64,000 bases of DNA. Origin: Alnus glutinosa (taxonomy: Eukaryota; Streptophyta; Magnoliopsida; Fagales; Betulaceae). The notes beneath the pieces are model-generated. The model did not search any database. It saw only the letters and a list, made by a program, of their open reading frames with translations, and was not told the origin of the DNA. The position numbers and the translations under genes are program-made. Below, piece after piece: positions 34,649 to 46,521 of this stretch. The DNA is taken from positions 24,583,616 through 24,647,615 of the forward strand of contig NC_084894.1 of the NCBI RefSeq assembly GCF_958979055.1, in the 5' to 3' direction. Numbering within the stretch: position 1 is the stretch's first letter; every line of letters begins with the position of its first letter.

Positions 34649-35004
34649 AAAGATTTTATAAGTATGTCTTATTTGTAATTGGATTCTTTTATTGTAGATG
34701 AGTTTTCTGGATTTGACGCCCAGAGTGATTTTACTTGTGAAGCATTCTTATTTTGGATGAAAATATGTGTTATATAACATTACTCTTATTTAATGAAGAA
34801 AAATTAGAAATTGCTTCTTCTTCTTTTATCCATACTATCAGCATAATCCTACATCTTCACCCGAATCCCCGCCTCGTGCGGATGGTCGTATTGGTTAAGT
34901 TAGTATGGGTTATTTAACTTTGCATTTCTGCAGGTTGCGTCATAGGTTGGTTTTCCGAAGGTCTTAGCAATTCTGAGGACGGAATTCCTTTAAGGGGAAA
35001 TGAT
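34649..35004. other. Region leading into a gypsy-type LTR
   Basis: Sequence that continues the locus interrupted by the LARD-like element. Its end, GAGGACGGAATTCCTTTAAG then GGGAAATGAT (about 34976-35004), resembles the conserved 3' end of the internal region of plant Ty3-gypsy elements next to a 3' LTR. No integrase or chromodomain frame is visible, so only a remnant is present. Confidence 0.5.
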
Positions 35005-38000
35005 TGTAACGATCCCGGTATTCCTTTAAGGAGATTTATGTACTTTCAGTAGCCATGGACAATTATTTTCTTTTAAGAGAACAAAATTTTTAAATTTCAT
35101 TAATTTATCAAAATATTGATCAATGAACAATTAAATGCCAAAGAAAATTTTAGAAGCTGCATTTAAAGAATTTTAATACGGTCTTCACAATTTAATTTTT
35201 CCCAAATCTAAAAGGAGACAATAATTGTTTTAAATAAAAAATTTCAAGCATTTACAGAATTTTATCTATTATTGTTATTTTAATTTCACTGTATTAAAAA
35301 TAGTCCTCATTTCATCTAAACCCTAATGGTAGGAGAGAATAATAATATAGAACCCTAAGCCTTATAAATACATCCTTTAGCCGTCATTCGCTCTTCTCAT
35401 CTCAGAAATTTTCACAAAAACCATCTCCCTATACCTCTCTCGCAAGACGGCTCGGTCGCAATCTCTTTGTTTCTAGCCAGGAAACACTGCAGGTATGTCA
35501 ACATCTCACCATGTATTACTGTTCTTCTACCTCGATCTATTCTTTTTCTTTGTTTACCGTAGCCTTCACAGCATGATTAGCCTTGATTACTTTCTTCTTT
35601 TCTTTTGGTTATTTATTTTTGGACAGCATGGTCTCCACACCTGATTTGCTTCTTATTGTTTATTTTATTTTCCTTCCTCTTCTAAGCCGTGTACGTATCA
35701 GCATGGCCTTATCGATTTCTCTTGTTTTTCTTTTGATTGATACAGCCGAGTGGGAATTCCCTTCTTTTCTTTTCTCTGATTATCGCACCATGTCCTGCCT
35801 ATTTCTCCTCTTTATTTTGTCTTTTCTTTTCTGATAGCAAGTCACAGGAATCAACAGGATAGTAGTTTTTGTCATTTTCTTTCTAAACCAAAGTACCATT
35901 CTTTGCCCCTTGCTTATTATTATTTTTATTTTTATTTTTTCTCTCCTATTTTGTATCAACGTCAGGTATAGAAGTCCTTTGTCCTTTGATTTTTTTTTTA
36001 TGTAATTGATAAGTTCTATTTTGTATTTTATGGAGCTACTTTAAAGTATATTAATTTTAATATCTCTTTTCTTGATTTTAATTTGAACTAATAATATTTC
36101 TAAGAACATTTTTTCATAGTGAACAAATATCATGTTTTATGAATATAATATAAGAATTTTCATGAAAACTAAAACACACACACACACTCAAATATCGTTT
36201 AATAATTTTCTAATAATAATAAAACGCCTATAATCATGATATAGGTAGAGATCAGGAAGCCGGGATGTGTTAGGTCCAATTCTATTTAAGAGGTGTATTC
36301 TAGCCTAAGGCTGACATAGTTAAGTTTTATCAATTCAGGTAGTTGTTATTTCAAAGTAATCTTTTTAGTAGCAGTATCGAGGTAAGAAATCCTCTACCCC
36401 TTCTCAAATTGTTTTATGTTATATTACTTTATCCTTTTATTAGCATATTTGCAATTAATTGTTCTTGTTCTGTATTTCAAATTATATTGATGCATGAAGG
36501 ACTGTTTTAAAAATAGTTTTGAGATGAAAGTTGTCGGTATAAATGTTATTCTTGAAATCACAGTTTTAAAAGAAGCTTTGGTTATTAAGGATTTTCTAAT
36601 TATTAGTAAATCGCTTAGTTGGTTCCTGAGACGGGAAGTTACAGCTTTTTGAAATTAATGAGAAAATGAGAGTAAAAACCCTCCCACACGTTGCCTTAAG
36701 AATTATCAAAGGAAGAAGAATAATTTATGAAAATGAAATTTTTATAAACGAGGCACCTGTGTGGAGGAGACTATTATTTTGGCCCCAGAGATTTACAGAG
36801 TTTAAGCTCAGTACCGTTGCTTGGATGGAAGCGCAACCGCTGAAGGACTTAGAGAATGCGGTAATCCATCCCTATGTCATGCTAAGTGCACTTCAATTAA
36901 TTAGCTGACGGGGTAGGCCTGTGGCCACAGTTTACCTGCCTGAGGTCGCAGTCGACCGCACAACCCTAGTACACAGGGCGTAATTGTGAAGACCAAGAAA
37001 ATAAATAGGAGATTTACCAGTTATAAATTATGTTTATATAATTGAAAAATAAAGAGTTTAAGGTAAGGGGTAAAATGTAGTTAGATTTAATGTGGGGTTA
37101 AATAGCAATTAACAAATAAAAGAATTAAAATTGAAGGACATTTTAGTAATTTTCCTTTTTTTCTCCCTTATCCATTTTCTTTTCCTTTTCTTTTCTTTCT
37201 TTTCTTTTTCTTCTTTTCTCTTCATGGTGGACAGCAGTCCACGACTGCTTCTTCTCTTATTATTCTTTTTCTTCTTCTTTCTACTTTCTTCTTTCTCTTT
37301 TGTTCTTCTTCTCGCCAGACCCACAGAGAGAGTGACGTGAGAGGGAGATTTAGAGGGAGAGATCAAGAGGGTTGAGAGACAGTGAGATGAGACCGAGAGA
37401 GAGAGCCGAGAGATTGAGGGAGAGATCGGAGCCCGATCCTCCGGTGGATGACGCCGGTGAAGCTACGATGGCCGATCTTCTAGGTGCGATTTCCGGCGAG
37501 TTTTCTGGCGGTCCCAGCAGTGATTTCCGGCGAGCTCGTTGACCCAGGAACCCATGGAGACCTGAAACCCATTGAACCCGAGAGAGAGATCCGTGACCCG
37601 AGACCCGTGAAACCTGACCCTCTAGGTGCGGTTTTCCGGCGAACCAAAGCCGATTTCCGGTGAGACATCTTTTCCTTTTCTTTGAATTTTACTTGAACCT
37701 TCCTTTGATCTATTGTTGGAACCGATTGGGGGTTTTGAGTTTATGGGTTATTATTGATAGATTTTATCTTGGAAACTTGGATTGAACTTGGTGTTTTGTG
37801 GGTGTTGAAGCTTGGATTTATTTCCTCGGTTATGGTTGATGATTTTCAGAATTGGGTTAAGTTTTGGAAAGAAATTTGGTGGATTGCTATGGCTTTTGTT
37901 AAATCTAAATCTAGGGTTTTGTTTGTGAATTTTGGGGCTTATGTAATGATGATGGGCTGATTAGTGTAATTTTGATGGATTGGTTTGATGTAGTTTGATT

Positions 38001-39232
38001 CTTGATATTTAAGTTTTGATTTGGGTTTCTTTGGATTATTGAATTGTGGTTAATGTTTTGCTATGAATTGTTGGTGGATTAGAGTTGGTTTTTAGTTGTA
38101 TTCCTTTAAAGTGTTGAATATGGAATATTAATGGTTTAATGGTTTTCTAGGTGGTTAGAGGACGATTATTGTTATAAGATTATAGGGAGAAAAATTGATG
38201 AGTTTTGATGGGATTTGTAGTGATTATGATGGTGTGATGAATTGTAAGAATATAGTGGAATTGATATTTGGTATGGGTTTTGATGTGTAGTTAGTTGAGG
38301 AGGGTTAATATATATATTCCATGATATGCTTATAATGTTAAATATTTTAGGTGTTGATGTTAATTGAAGTTGGAACTAGTATCTATGGATCTCGGCTCTA
38401 ATAGTATTTATTAATGTTATTTTAGTCCTTTGATTTTCCATTTAATGTTTGAGTTATTTGGATTGGGAAAGTTTTGGAATTTTTGGTGATATGGAAGGGT
38501 ATTTAGATGGTAATTCAAATCTAGATTTGGGAATTGTAAATTGAGTATTATGCTTATGGAAGGGAGTTGAAGCTTTGATGGGTGTGTCTTTGTTGTTGGA
38601 TTTCATGGATGAGTTTGATTTCTAGTTAAGTTGTGTTTCCTTGATGAAGCTTAGCTCTTGGTGGCAATTTATCTTAAGGAATTATGTTAGATTGTGTAAT
38701 ACAATTCTAGTCTTCATGTAAGTTGATGAGAATTGGTCATGATATGTAAATGAGGATTTTGATGATATGTTGGATAAGGTTGATTCAATTAAGTTAGATT
38801 CTTTATTTTGGTTTAATTGGATGCTTTGAGGACAATGGATTGTCAATTAGTAATTAAAGTCCTCATCTTGGTACTAAGTGAGAAATGAGAAATAAGATAA
38901 GGAAAATAAGTAGGTAGTAATTAATGCATTTAGATCCTATAATCTAAATTACTGGGATAGTTAGAAACCGATAAAGATAAAGTATATTAGTAGTTATAAA
39001 TCTAGAGCCTAAGGTTAATAAGGGGGACAACAATGGAAACATAAATGTCGAGAAGTTATAGATTGCCCAAATAACCCTAAGTTAATATGTATAAGCTAAT
39101 AGACTTATAAAACCTAAAAATGCGATATAAATCAATTATGTAGCAAATTAGTAACTAATTCACCTATCTATATACACATAGTACCTATGTGTATCATCAG
39201 TTAGGTATAAGAGTTGTATATGTATAGGTATG

Positions 39233-39343
<111 letters not shown>

Positions 39344-40132
39344 GTATGCATACATATATGTTAAATATATATTGTTAACTTAGTAAATAAGCTAGTAAAT
39401 AGAGTAAATACATTTTATGATAATAAACAAGATACAATAGGAACCAAAAACCAATTGTAAGTTTAATAATAGCTTAAGGTGTCTAGCTAGCTTTAGAAGC
39501 GAGTGATGTGACGTGTGAACATGCGGGTAGTTAGGATGTCATAGAGGATGTAATTCAATAGCATAGTCTAATGCTACCAATGTTTGCAGGATCATGTTCG
39601 GATTGGAGACTTTAATTGGTTCTCCAATGTAAAGTCCAAGTGACTAGAGTCCAAGGAGTGTTCGAGTTGGAGTCTAATGCAGCCAAGGTGGGTATTCCAC
39701 TCACTGAGAAAATATATATTTTTATATGTATTGGATTGATAAAAATATATATATTGTTTACGAAACCGAACCAACCATATGATGAAATGTATATGCTTTG
39801 AGATGATTTGTTTAGTTTCGATTATATTTAAACTATATCAATGATGTTAAAGAGATAGTGTATGAGTGAAAAGTATTGACTAGATTTAAAGTATTAAGTT
39901 CTGCGGTTGAGATTTAAATTATGCAAATTGTTTGAGAACATGTCATGTTGAAACTGCGTAGATTTGATGAAGAAACTAAGTTTTGAATGTCTTCGAAATG
40001 ATTGATAAAATGCTGGATTTGTTTAGTTTTAAAAGGACGTGATTTAACAACTGCATGATTTCAGCGTGACACAGTAGTGCAATATATACTGGTCAAGCAC
40101 GGAACATTGAGCATGTAGTATAGAGCATACAT

Positions 40133-40258
40133 ACCAGCAGTATTAGTATATTAGCAGCATAACAGTATCAGCAGTATCAGTATCAGCAGCATAATAGTAT
40201 CAGTATCAGCAGTATCAGTATCAGTATCAGCAGCATAACAGTATCAGTATCACCAGCA
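40133..40258 (+). repeat. CAGTATCAG / CAGCATAA short tandem repeats
   Basis: Repeated GTATCAG, CAGCAGTATCAG and CAGCATAA(C/T)AG words over about 125 bases inside the solo LTR. Confidence 0.85.
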
Positions 40259-42025
40259 TTATTAGCCCCAGTTCATGCATAGCATATATAGCATTGTTTT
40301 GTGAGAGATGTTTTTATGTTATGAGTAGTTTTGCTAGACGTATTAATATGCATAAGAGTCTTCATGAAAAAGATTTTATGTATATTTTTATCGGATGGTC
40401 ACATGTGTTAATAGCATACATTGAACTTGAAAGTACATGGATACATGACTACCCAGGTGCGAGTAATGGCATGTCTATGAGTAGGAAGGTTGACTGTTCT
40501 TGTTAATCAGGAAAGACGTGTTAGCATGATTGAGTTTAACTCTAATGCTCTCATGATCTACTGACATCAAGGCACGAAACTGGAATACGATTAGAGATGG
40601 TGTTGCGAGTGTTTTGTTGAAGGATGTTATCCTAGTACGGAAAAGTAAGATGCCATGTTCTTTGCTTAAGACCTATGTGTATACGTGATATCTGTGATGG
40701 AGTGATCGTGTGCACATATGTCCAAGCGACCGGTGAAAAGTATTATTATAGAGGGGTCTATATGTAGAAACTTCCAAGGAGGGATGTCTGGAACTTCTAC
40801 ATGTTTTCACAGCTATATAGTATATTTTAAATGATTTCTGAATAGTCGGTGTTTGCTACATTAGCTGTTGGTAAATTGTGGCTAATATAGTGCTCGCACG
40901 ACTAAAATAATATAAAGGTTGGTTCTTTGTGAAAACTCAGTTAGTCTTATACCACTGAGGTCTTAGTATGAGGTATACTAAGGCGGTGAACTTATTATTT
41001 CACCTATGCGGATGTGGATACCACCACAACCGTGTAGATGATGTTTCTTTGGCTGCAGGTACTTCGGTATAGTCGATGGGTTGGTAGCAGTGTGCTTGGG
41101 ATATTATGACTGAAGCTCACCGCGACGGTTGTAATTGTCGGACCACGGGTTGTCCACTGTTTTATAGGTTTGGTATAGCTTATGACGTTTGTGTCACATA
41201 TTCTTTGTAAAGCTATAGTAGTTTTGTAAATAATGTGTTAATAAGACTCATACAGATAGACGTTAAATGGCTCTTTGTGGTAATTAATTTGTAATAAATG
41301 TATAAGTTGTAATTTCCGCTATTCAGATTTATGTTTTCCGCTGCATAGATAGATGTATGTTATACTCTGATTATCAGGTACATGTTATGGGGCTGAGCGA
41401 CACGTAGTCGTGCTACTGCGATGACTCGTTTTATGATTGTATAAAAAATAAAAATAAAAAATAAAAACGGGTCGTCACAGTAATAGTGTACATGGGCCCT
41501 AAATATGAGAAGTTTATTTACCAACCAATAATTTTATGCTTTACGAAAAATGCTGAATTTATAGTTTATATTATGGAAATTTCTGATTCCAAGTGTGTTT
41601 TTTTTTTTAATACTTGTTTTGAAGAAAATGAATTTAACTCAACCGTTTTATGGTTGAGGGTTACCTTACTGAGCATTTCTCGCTCACTCCTTATTTTGTT
41701 TTGTTTTCAGGATATGAACAGAGAGACCTAGGCGGTCGGAATGGGATCTAGGCTAGCACCAGGATATTATTTTTCTGTTACCTTAATAAGTGCACTTGCA
41801 CAATAAATCCAGTTTCCTTTGCATTTCAATTATTGTATTAAACATTATTACTCTTTTCGAAATAATCGTTTCCGCATTTATTGAAGCTCTGAGCTTTAAA
41901 ATTATTTTCTAGTAATTTACTTAATTCAACATATTAGCTAGGTTACCTCGTAGACTTTATGAATCTTTGTGGATTGGTGTTTGAAAATGGACGAACCTAA
42001 CCCTTAACGGTTTGGGGGCGTTACA

Positions 42026-43254
42026 CTAGACCCTACTCTTCAAACACTGAATCATGAGCTAATATTGTTTGAGTTGATATATAATAAACTTTCACATGAA
42101 CAAAAATCAACTCACATTATTACAAAAAATAGTTAAAAATAAAAAAATAAAAAATAAAGTCGCATTAAGGTTCTGTATGCACATAAAAACTTCATCCACA
42201 TTGAAAATATTGGCACTGGAATTAATTTTTCTTCTATTTTATTTCAAAGTGATGTTGGTAAGATTGCCAAAACTTTATTCAAAAGGTTTGAATTAATTAT
42301 CAAAGACTTTATTCACGAAGGCACTGGAAAAAAACAATTTTCTATGGCACGTAGTTTGAAAAAAAATATAAATGGAGTATTTACATTGACCAAACCTCTG
42401 TCCTCTTTGGCGGGTGAGTTGTAACAGGCTTCGATAAATGCCGGGCTCTTTGTTTCACTGCTAAAATTAAAAGGAGGAGAAGAAGAAGAAGCACGTTGCA
42501 CAAGTGATGTGATCAATATCGTTTGACATTTAGGGCACAATTAATGAAAACACATACAGATTGAATTTATGGATGGAGCCAGCATCCAAAACTTCCCTTT
42601 CTTTCTTTCATTCATTACATGGACGAAATTTCAGTGAAGGTCTAGATCTAGAAGACTAGACCCTACTCTTGAAACACTGAATCATGAGTTAATATTGTTT
42701 GAGTTGATATATAATAAACTTTCACATGAACAAAAAAAAAATCACATTATTACAAAAAAAAAAAAAAAAAAAACTCACACTAAGGTCCTGTATGCACATA
42801 AAAACTTCATCCACGTCATTGAAAATATTGGCACCGGTATGAATCATAAAAGACTTTATTCATGATGGTATTGGAAAAATCAATTTTCTATCGCACATAA
42901 TTTGAAAAAAATATAAAAAAGTGATTGGTACACAACAGTTATGTACTATTCTAGAGACATAAGATGGGATTCATATGGTGGGTTCCATTACATGAGTTCC
43001 ACGTGAAATTTATTCCATATCTTTAAAATCTTATAATTGTTGTGCAGGAGTTATTTTTTAAAAATATAAATGGAGAGTATTTACATTGACCAAACCTCTG
43101 TCCACTTTGGTGGGTGATTTGTGACAGGCCGGCCGGCTTCGATAAATGCCGGGCTCTTTGTTTAATCGCGGTCCTCCTTGGAGGCTGGATTAATTGGATG
43201 GATCTTCAAATCATTGTCAACGTAGGTGGCACTGTGGCAGCATGGGTGGTGCAT
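42026..43254 (+). repeat. LecRK upstream modules U3 (partial) and U4
   Basis: U3 (42026-about 42490) begins inside the module where the LTR ends. U4 starts at about 42494 (GTTGCACAAGTGATGTGATC) and continues to about 44260 across a Mutator-type insertion. U4 contains about 150 bases (42915-43065) not seen in U2. Non-coding as far as I can tell. Confidence 0.7.
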
Positions 43255-44070
43255 GGATTTGGCTTACATGCTGTAGTTTAAATAACAGCAGATCTGTTGT
43301 AGTTTAAACCAACGGCCAAGATTGAAAGTCTTTTTAAAACCTAAAAAAGTTACCACTCTTGCCGGTCACCCTTCTTTTCTACTGGCTCAAGCCGCCCAAC
43401 GTCCTCTCTCTTCATTTTTTCTCCTCTAAACTGCTTTTTCTCTCTCTCAACTGGAAGAGAAAGACTGAAAGAGAAACACAATATCCCAGATACAAACACA
43501 TCCAAATTTAGAGTTTGTTTGTTTTGGCCCTCTTGAAAATTCTCAACGTCATCAAAGTCCACGGATTGTGCTTTAACGGGGAGTTCCTCTCCTCAATTCT
43601 CTACAGATTTTTTTTTTCCTTTCTAAAATTTGCCCAAAGGTCTTTTCCACCATGAATCGGCTGCCCAATCTACGATTTTACAAGATTGGGTGCTTCTCTC
43701 CTTCGCTTACACTTCCATGGCTGTTTTGTCCATTTAAATTCTTCTTTGTCTCTATCTATCGAGTTGTAGTTTGCAATTTAGAGTTCATACTCCCTTATGG
43801 GAAATGGGTGCCTTTTGTTGTAAAGAGGGAGAGCAAACTGTAGAGGCAAACAATCTTCACAACAGAAGGCTCCACGAAAAAAAAAATGGAGAGGAAGTAA
43901 AATGAAGAAGGAGGAAATAGAGCCAAATGAAAAATGGTAACCGGCAAAACCTTTAAAGTTTGGAAAGTAACCAGCTTTTTCTATATTTAAAATAGACTTT
44001 TAATCTTGACCGTCAGTTTAAAGTACAGCAGATATGTTGTTATTTAAAGTACAGCATGAAAGCCAAATCC
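43255..44070. mobile_element. Mutator-like element of 816 bp, possible Pack-MULE
   Basis: Starts GGATTTGGCTTACATGCTGT and ends with the complement ACAGCATGAAAGCCAAATCC; inverted repeats extend about 85 bases. The 9-bp duplication GTGGTGCAT is at 43246-43254 and 44071-44079, and block 1 has the single unoccupied copy near 12776. The interior (43360-43960) is less AT-rich, with a pyrimidine-rich leader-like stretch and a 63-aa frame (43652-43843) I do not recognise. It could be a captured gene fragment or just filler. No transposase. Confidence 0.88.
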
Positions 44071-44270
44071 GTGGTGCATATATAACTACAGAATTCCAAG
44101 AAGACTGTCTATCTTCTTTGTGAGGTTAGTTGATTGCCATAATGACTATGGGAACTGTCATTAATTGGTTACCGTATTTGGTCTACTCTGCCTTGTTTAC
44201 CGCATCTTAACTTAATACAATTCAATAGAGTCAAATATAATAAAAATATCGTCATTTTCCTCCCTTACAT

Positions 44271-44308
<38 letters not shown>

Positions 44309-44593
44309 ATAAATTTGGCTTCAGTGTTGTAGTTAAAACTTAAAATTACTATTAAAAAATTAAAGGCCAAGATTTAATTTGAATTAAACCAAAACATTTA
44401 AAGTAAAACCTTTAACCCCGTTTAAGGGTAAAACGAAAATTACAAAGGAAAATAAAAGAAAAAGCTCTCTCTCTCTCTTTGCATCTATCGCTCCCTCACA
44501 AAGTCACAAGGACTCACAGTCATACACTTTCTATCTATTCTCTCTCTAACCTCAACCTGATATTCGAAACTCTCCTTCAATCTTTATAAAAAT

Positions 44594-45671
44594 GGATAAT
44601 TGTATCGTTGGTCCATGAAATATGTCATAATTATTTTTCACTTCCTATGGTTTAAAGTTCATGGGAGGTCCTTGTGGTTAGCAATAATTACAAATCAATC
44701 CTTACCATCAAATTCCGTTAAAAATTTTAGGGTTAAATATATATTTGCCTACTGTGTTTTACGAACTTTATTTTTTGCCCCCTTAGTTTTGTTGTGTATC
44801 AAAATTTGTACATGTGGTATGGGAAAAGACGGAAATGGTACATCCGTCCAATTTTTCGTCCAAAACTAACGTCCATCCACGTCATCCTACAGGTGTCGTT
44901 GTACATGCGCGACACCTGTCCCCGTGGCACACCTCAGCGCTGACGTGGCTACCATTTTTTTCATTATTATTTTAATGATTTCTTATATATATATATATTA
45001 TAATAATAAAAATTAAAAATTAAAAATTGGGGTGGTTGCCACCCCCATTTTGGCCAAGGAGGTGGCCTCAAGGTACCATTTCTGATACTTATTCAAACCA
45101 CAAGGGGCACATCATGAAATTTATAAAATCACAGGGGTATATATGGGAAAAAAAATTGTGTTTAAGTAACAAACATTTAGTCATTTTTTGGGTTATATCA
45201 ATTGGTTACGCATATAATTTTGTGTTTCCAATTGTTACATATGATTGATTGTGTTTTGTTTTGTCTTTTTTTTTTTTTTTTTAAGGGTTCAATTCTTGTC
45301 AACATGTTATTTTGATACACAACAGTGCCACGTGTCGCAAATAAGACGTGTCCATCTTAATAAAAAAAATATAAATATATTTTAATAAATAAATAAAGTT
45401 ATTAAAAAAATAATAATAAATAAGTTTATTTATTTATTTTTTAATAAATTTATATTTTTTTATTAAGATGAACATATGTCGCCATCTTATTTGCGACACG
45501 TGGCCCTGCCGTGGCTTTTAACAAAATCTGTTAAAATTTTTAATGAAATTTGACGGTAGGGATCGATTTATAATTATTGCTAACGATAAGGACCTCTCAT
45601 TAACTTTTTAAATCATAAAGACTAAAAATTAATTATGGCATATCACATATACCAACCGTACAATTATCCCG
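44594..45671. mobile_element. Mutator-like MITE with long inverted repeats (copy 2), with a nested insert
   Basis: Starts GGATAATTGTATCGTTGG and ends CAACCGTACAATTATCCCG. Flanking 9-mers TATAAAAAT (44585-44593) and TATAGAAAT (45672-45680) differ at one base and fit a Mutator-type target duplication. Compared with copies 1 and 3 it contains an extra segment (about 44725-45323), probably a second nested element, since it has the partly inverted motifs GTTGTGTATCAAAAT and ATTTTGATACACAAC. Confidence 0.85.
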
Positions 45672-45680
45672 TATAGAAAT

Positions 45681-46127
45681 ACTCTTGTGTTTTGGATCCA
45701 GCTTTAAATTTAATGCCCGAGCTTCAACCATTGCCACAACTCCCACCCCTTCCAGGACTTCCCTTTCTGCCTATTCCTGGAATTGAAAGACTACAAATTC
45801 AAAACCTGCTGAATCTTTGCAAGATAAAAAGGAAGCCCACCCGGACCTTTTCCTTCCACCACCAAATCCTTTTCAGCCACCTCCACTTATCCCGAACCCA
45901 TTTCAGCCTCAGCCAGCACCGTTGATTCCTTTGCCACCAATACCAGGTTTAACTCCATCACCACCACCCGCCGGAGTAGTCCTCGGACTCCCTTTCGACG
46001 TCGTTCACGGGTTGGAACCCTGGAAGAGGGAGGCATCCACAGGGCCTCGGTCCCGTGCTATCGCAGACATCGAAGCTCCCGCACAAGCCGTACACGCGGC
46101 ACACGCTGTCGTCCCCAACTCACCGTA
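45681..46127 (+). pseudogene. Fragment of a proline-rich protein gene, frame broken
   Basis: One frame reads LQPLPQLPPLPGLPFLPIPG (from about 45721). After a frame change near 45800-45830, another reads LFLPPPNPFQPPPLIPNPF and LIPLPPIPGLTPSPPP, to a stop at 46126-46128. Repeated PLP and PxPxP motifs point to a hydroxyproline-rich or extensin-like cell-wall protein. The final 50 codons are GC-rich and unlike the proline-rich part, so the fragment may be chimeric. Either a small intron or a frameshift separates the two frames. Its position beside a Mutator-type element suggests gene-fragment capture, which is inference. Confidence 0.5.
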
Positions 46128-46370
46128 GTCCAGTGGCAGATGAGCTCGAGCTTCTCCGTTCAAGAAGAATATGGCAGGGAAGATTTGTAAAATGCTAGTG
46201 TGTGTTATTCATCCAAAAAAAATATATATATATATATACTAGCGTGTCTGCATATTTCCCCCTTTCTCAAACGGCGTTTATTTTTCAGTGTTGCTTAAAT
46301 AACTGAAACGACACTGTTTTTGGTGAAACAAATTTGGACCCTTTATTTTTCCACAGCACTGAAGCCAGAT

Positions 46371-46372
<2 letters not shown>

Positions 46373-46425
<53 letters not shown>
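46373..46425 (+). repeat. (AT)n run at the TATA-box position of LecRK-3
   Basis: About 53 bases of AT dinucleotides take the place of the short TATA-like run found upstream of LecRK-1 and LecRK-2, about 100 bases before the ATG at 46522. Confidence 0.9.
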
Positions 46426-46426
<1 letters not shown>

Positions 46427-46521
46427 CCCGTGTCCTTCTCAGGAGTCTAAGACATTTAAACAAATAAAAGCCTTCTGTCTACCAAGAGGAAGTTTTTTGT
46501 TTCTTTTTTCCTCTTTTTCCG

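Larger units (their letters stand above)
44272..46429. other. 2.1-kb insertion splitting the LecRK-3 promoter
   Basis: Upstream sequence common to LecRK-1 and LecRK-2 stops at CCTCCCTTACAT (about 44271) and resumes at CGTGTCCTTCTCAGGAG (about 46429). The insert is bounded by TG/TA repeats on the left (44272-44307) and a TA run on the right (46373-46425). It contains a leader-like CT-rich stretch (44465-44590), a Mutator-type element (44594-45671) and a proline-rich gene fragment (45672-46127). Confidence 0.8.

Noticed and set aside
37109-37366. Basic Lys/Arg-rich minus-strand frame and its + strand Phe/Leu-rich partner
   Set aside because: Both are translations of a pyrimidine-rich tract in the solo LTR.
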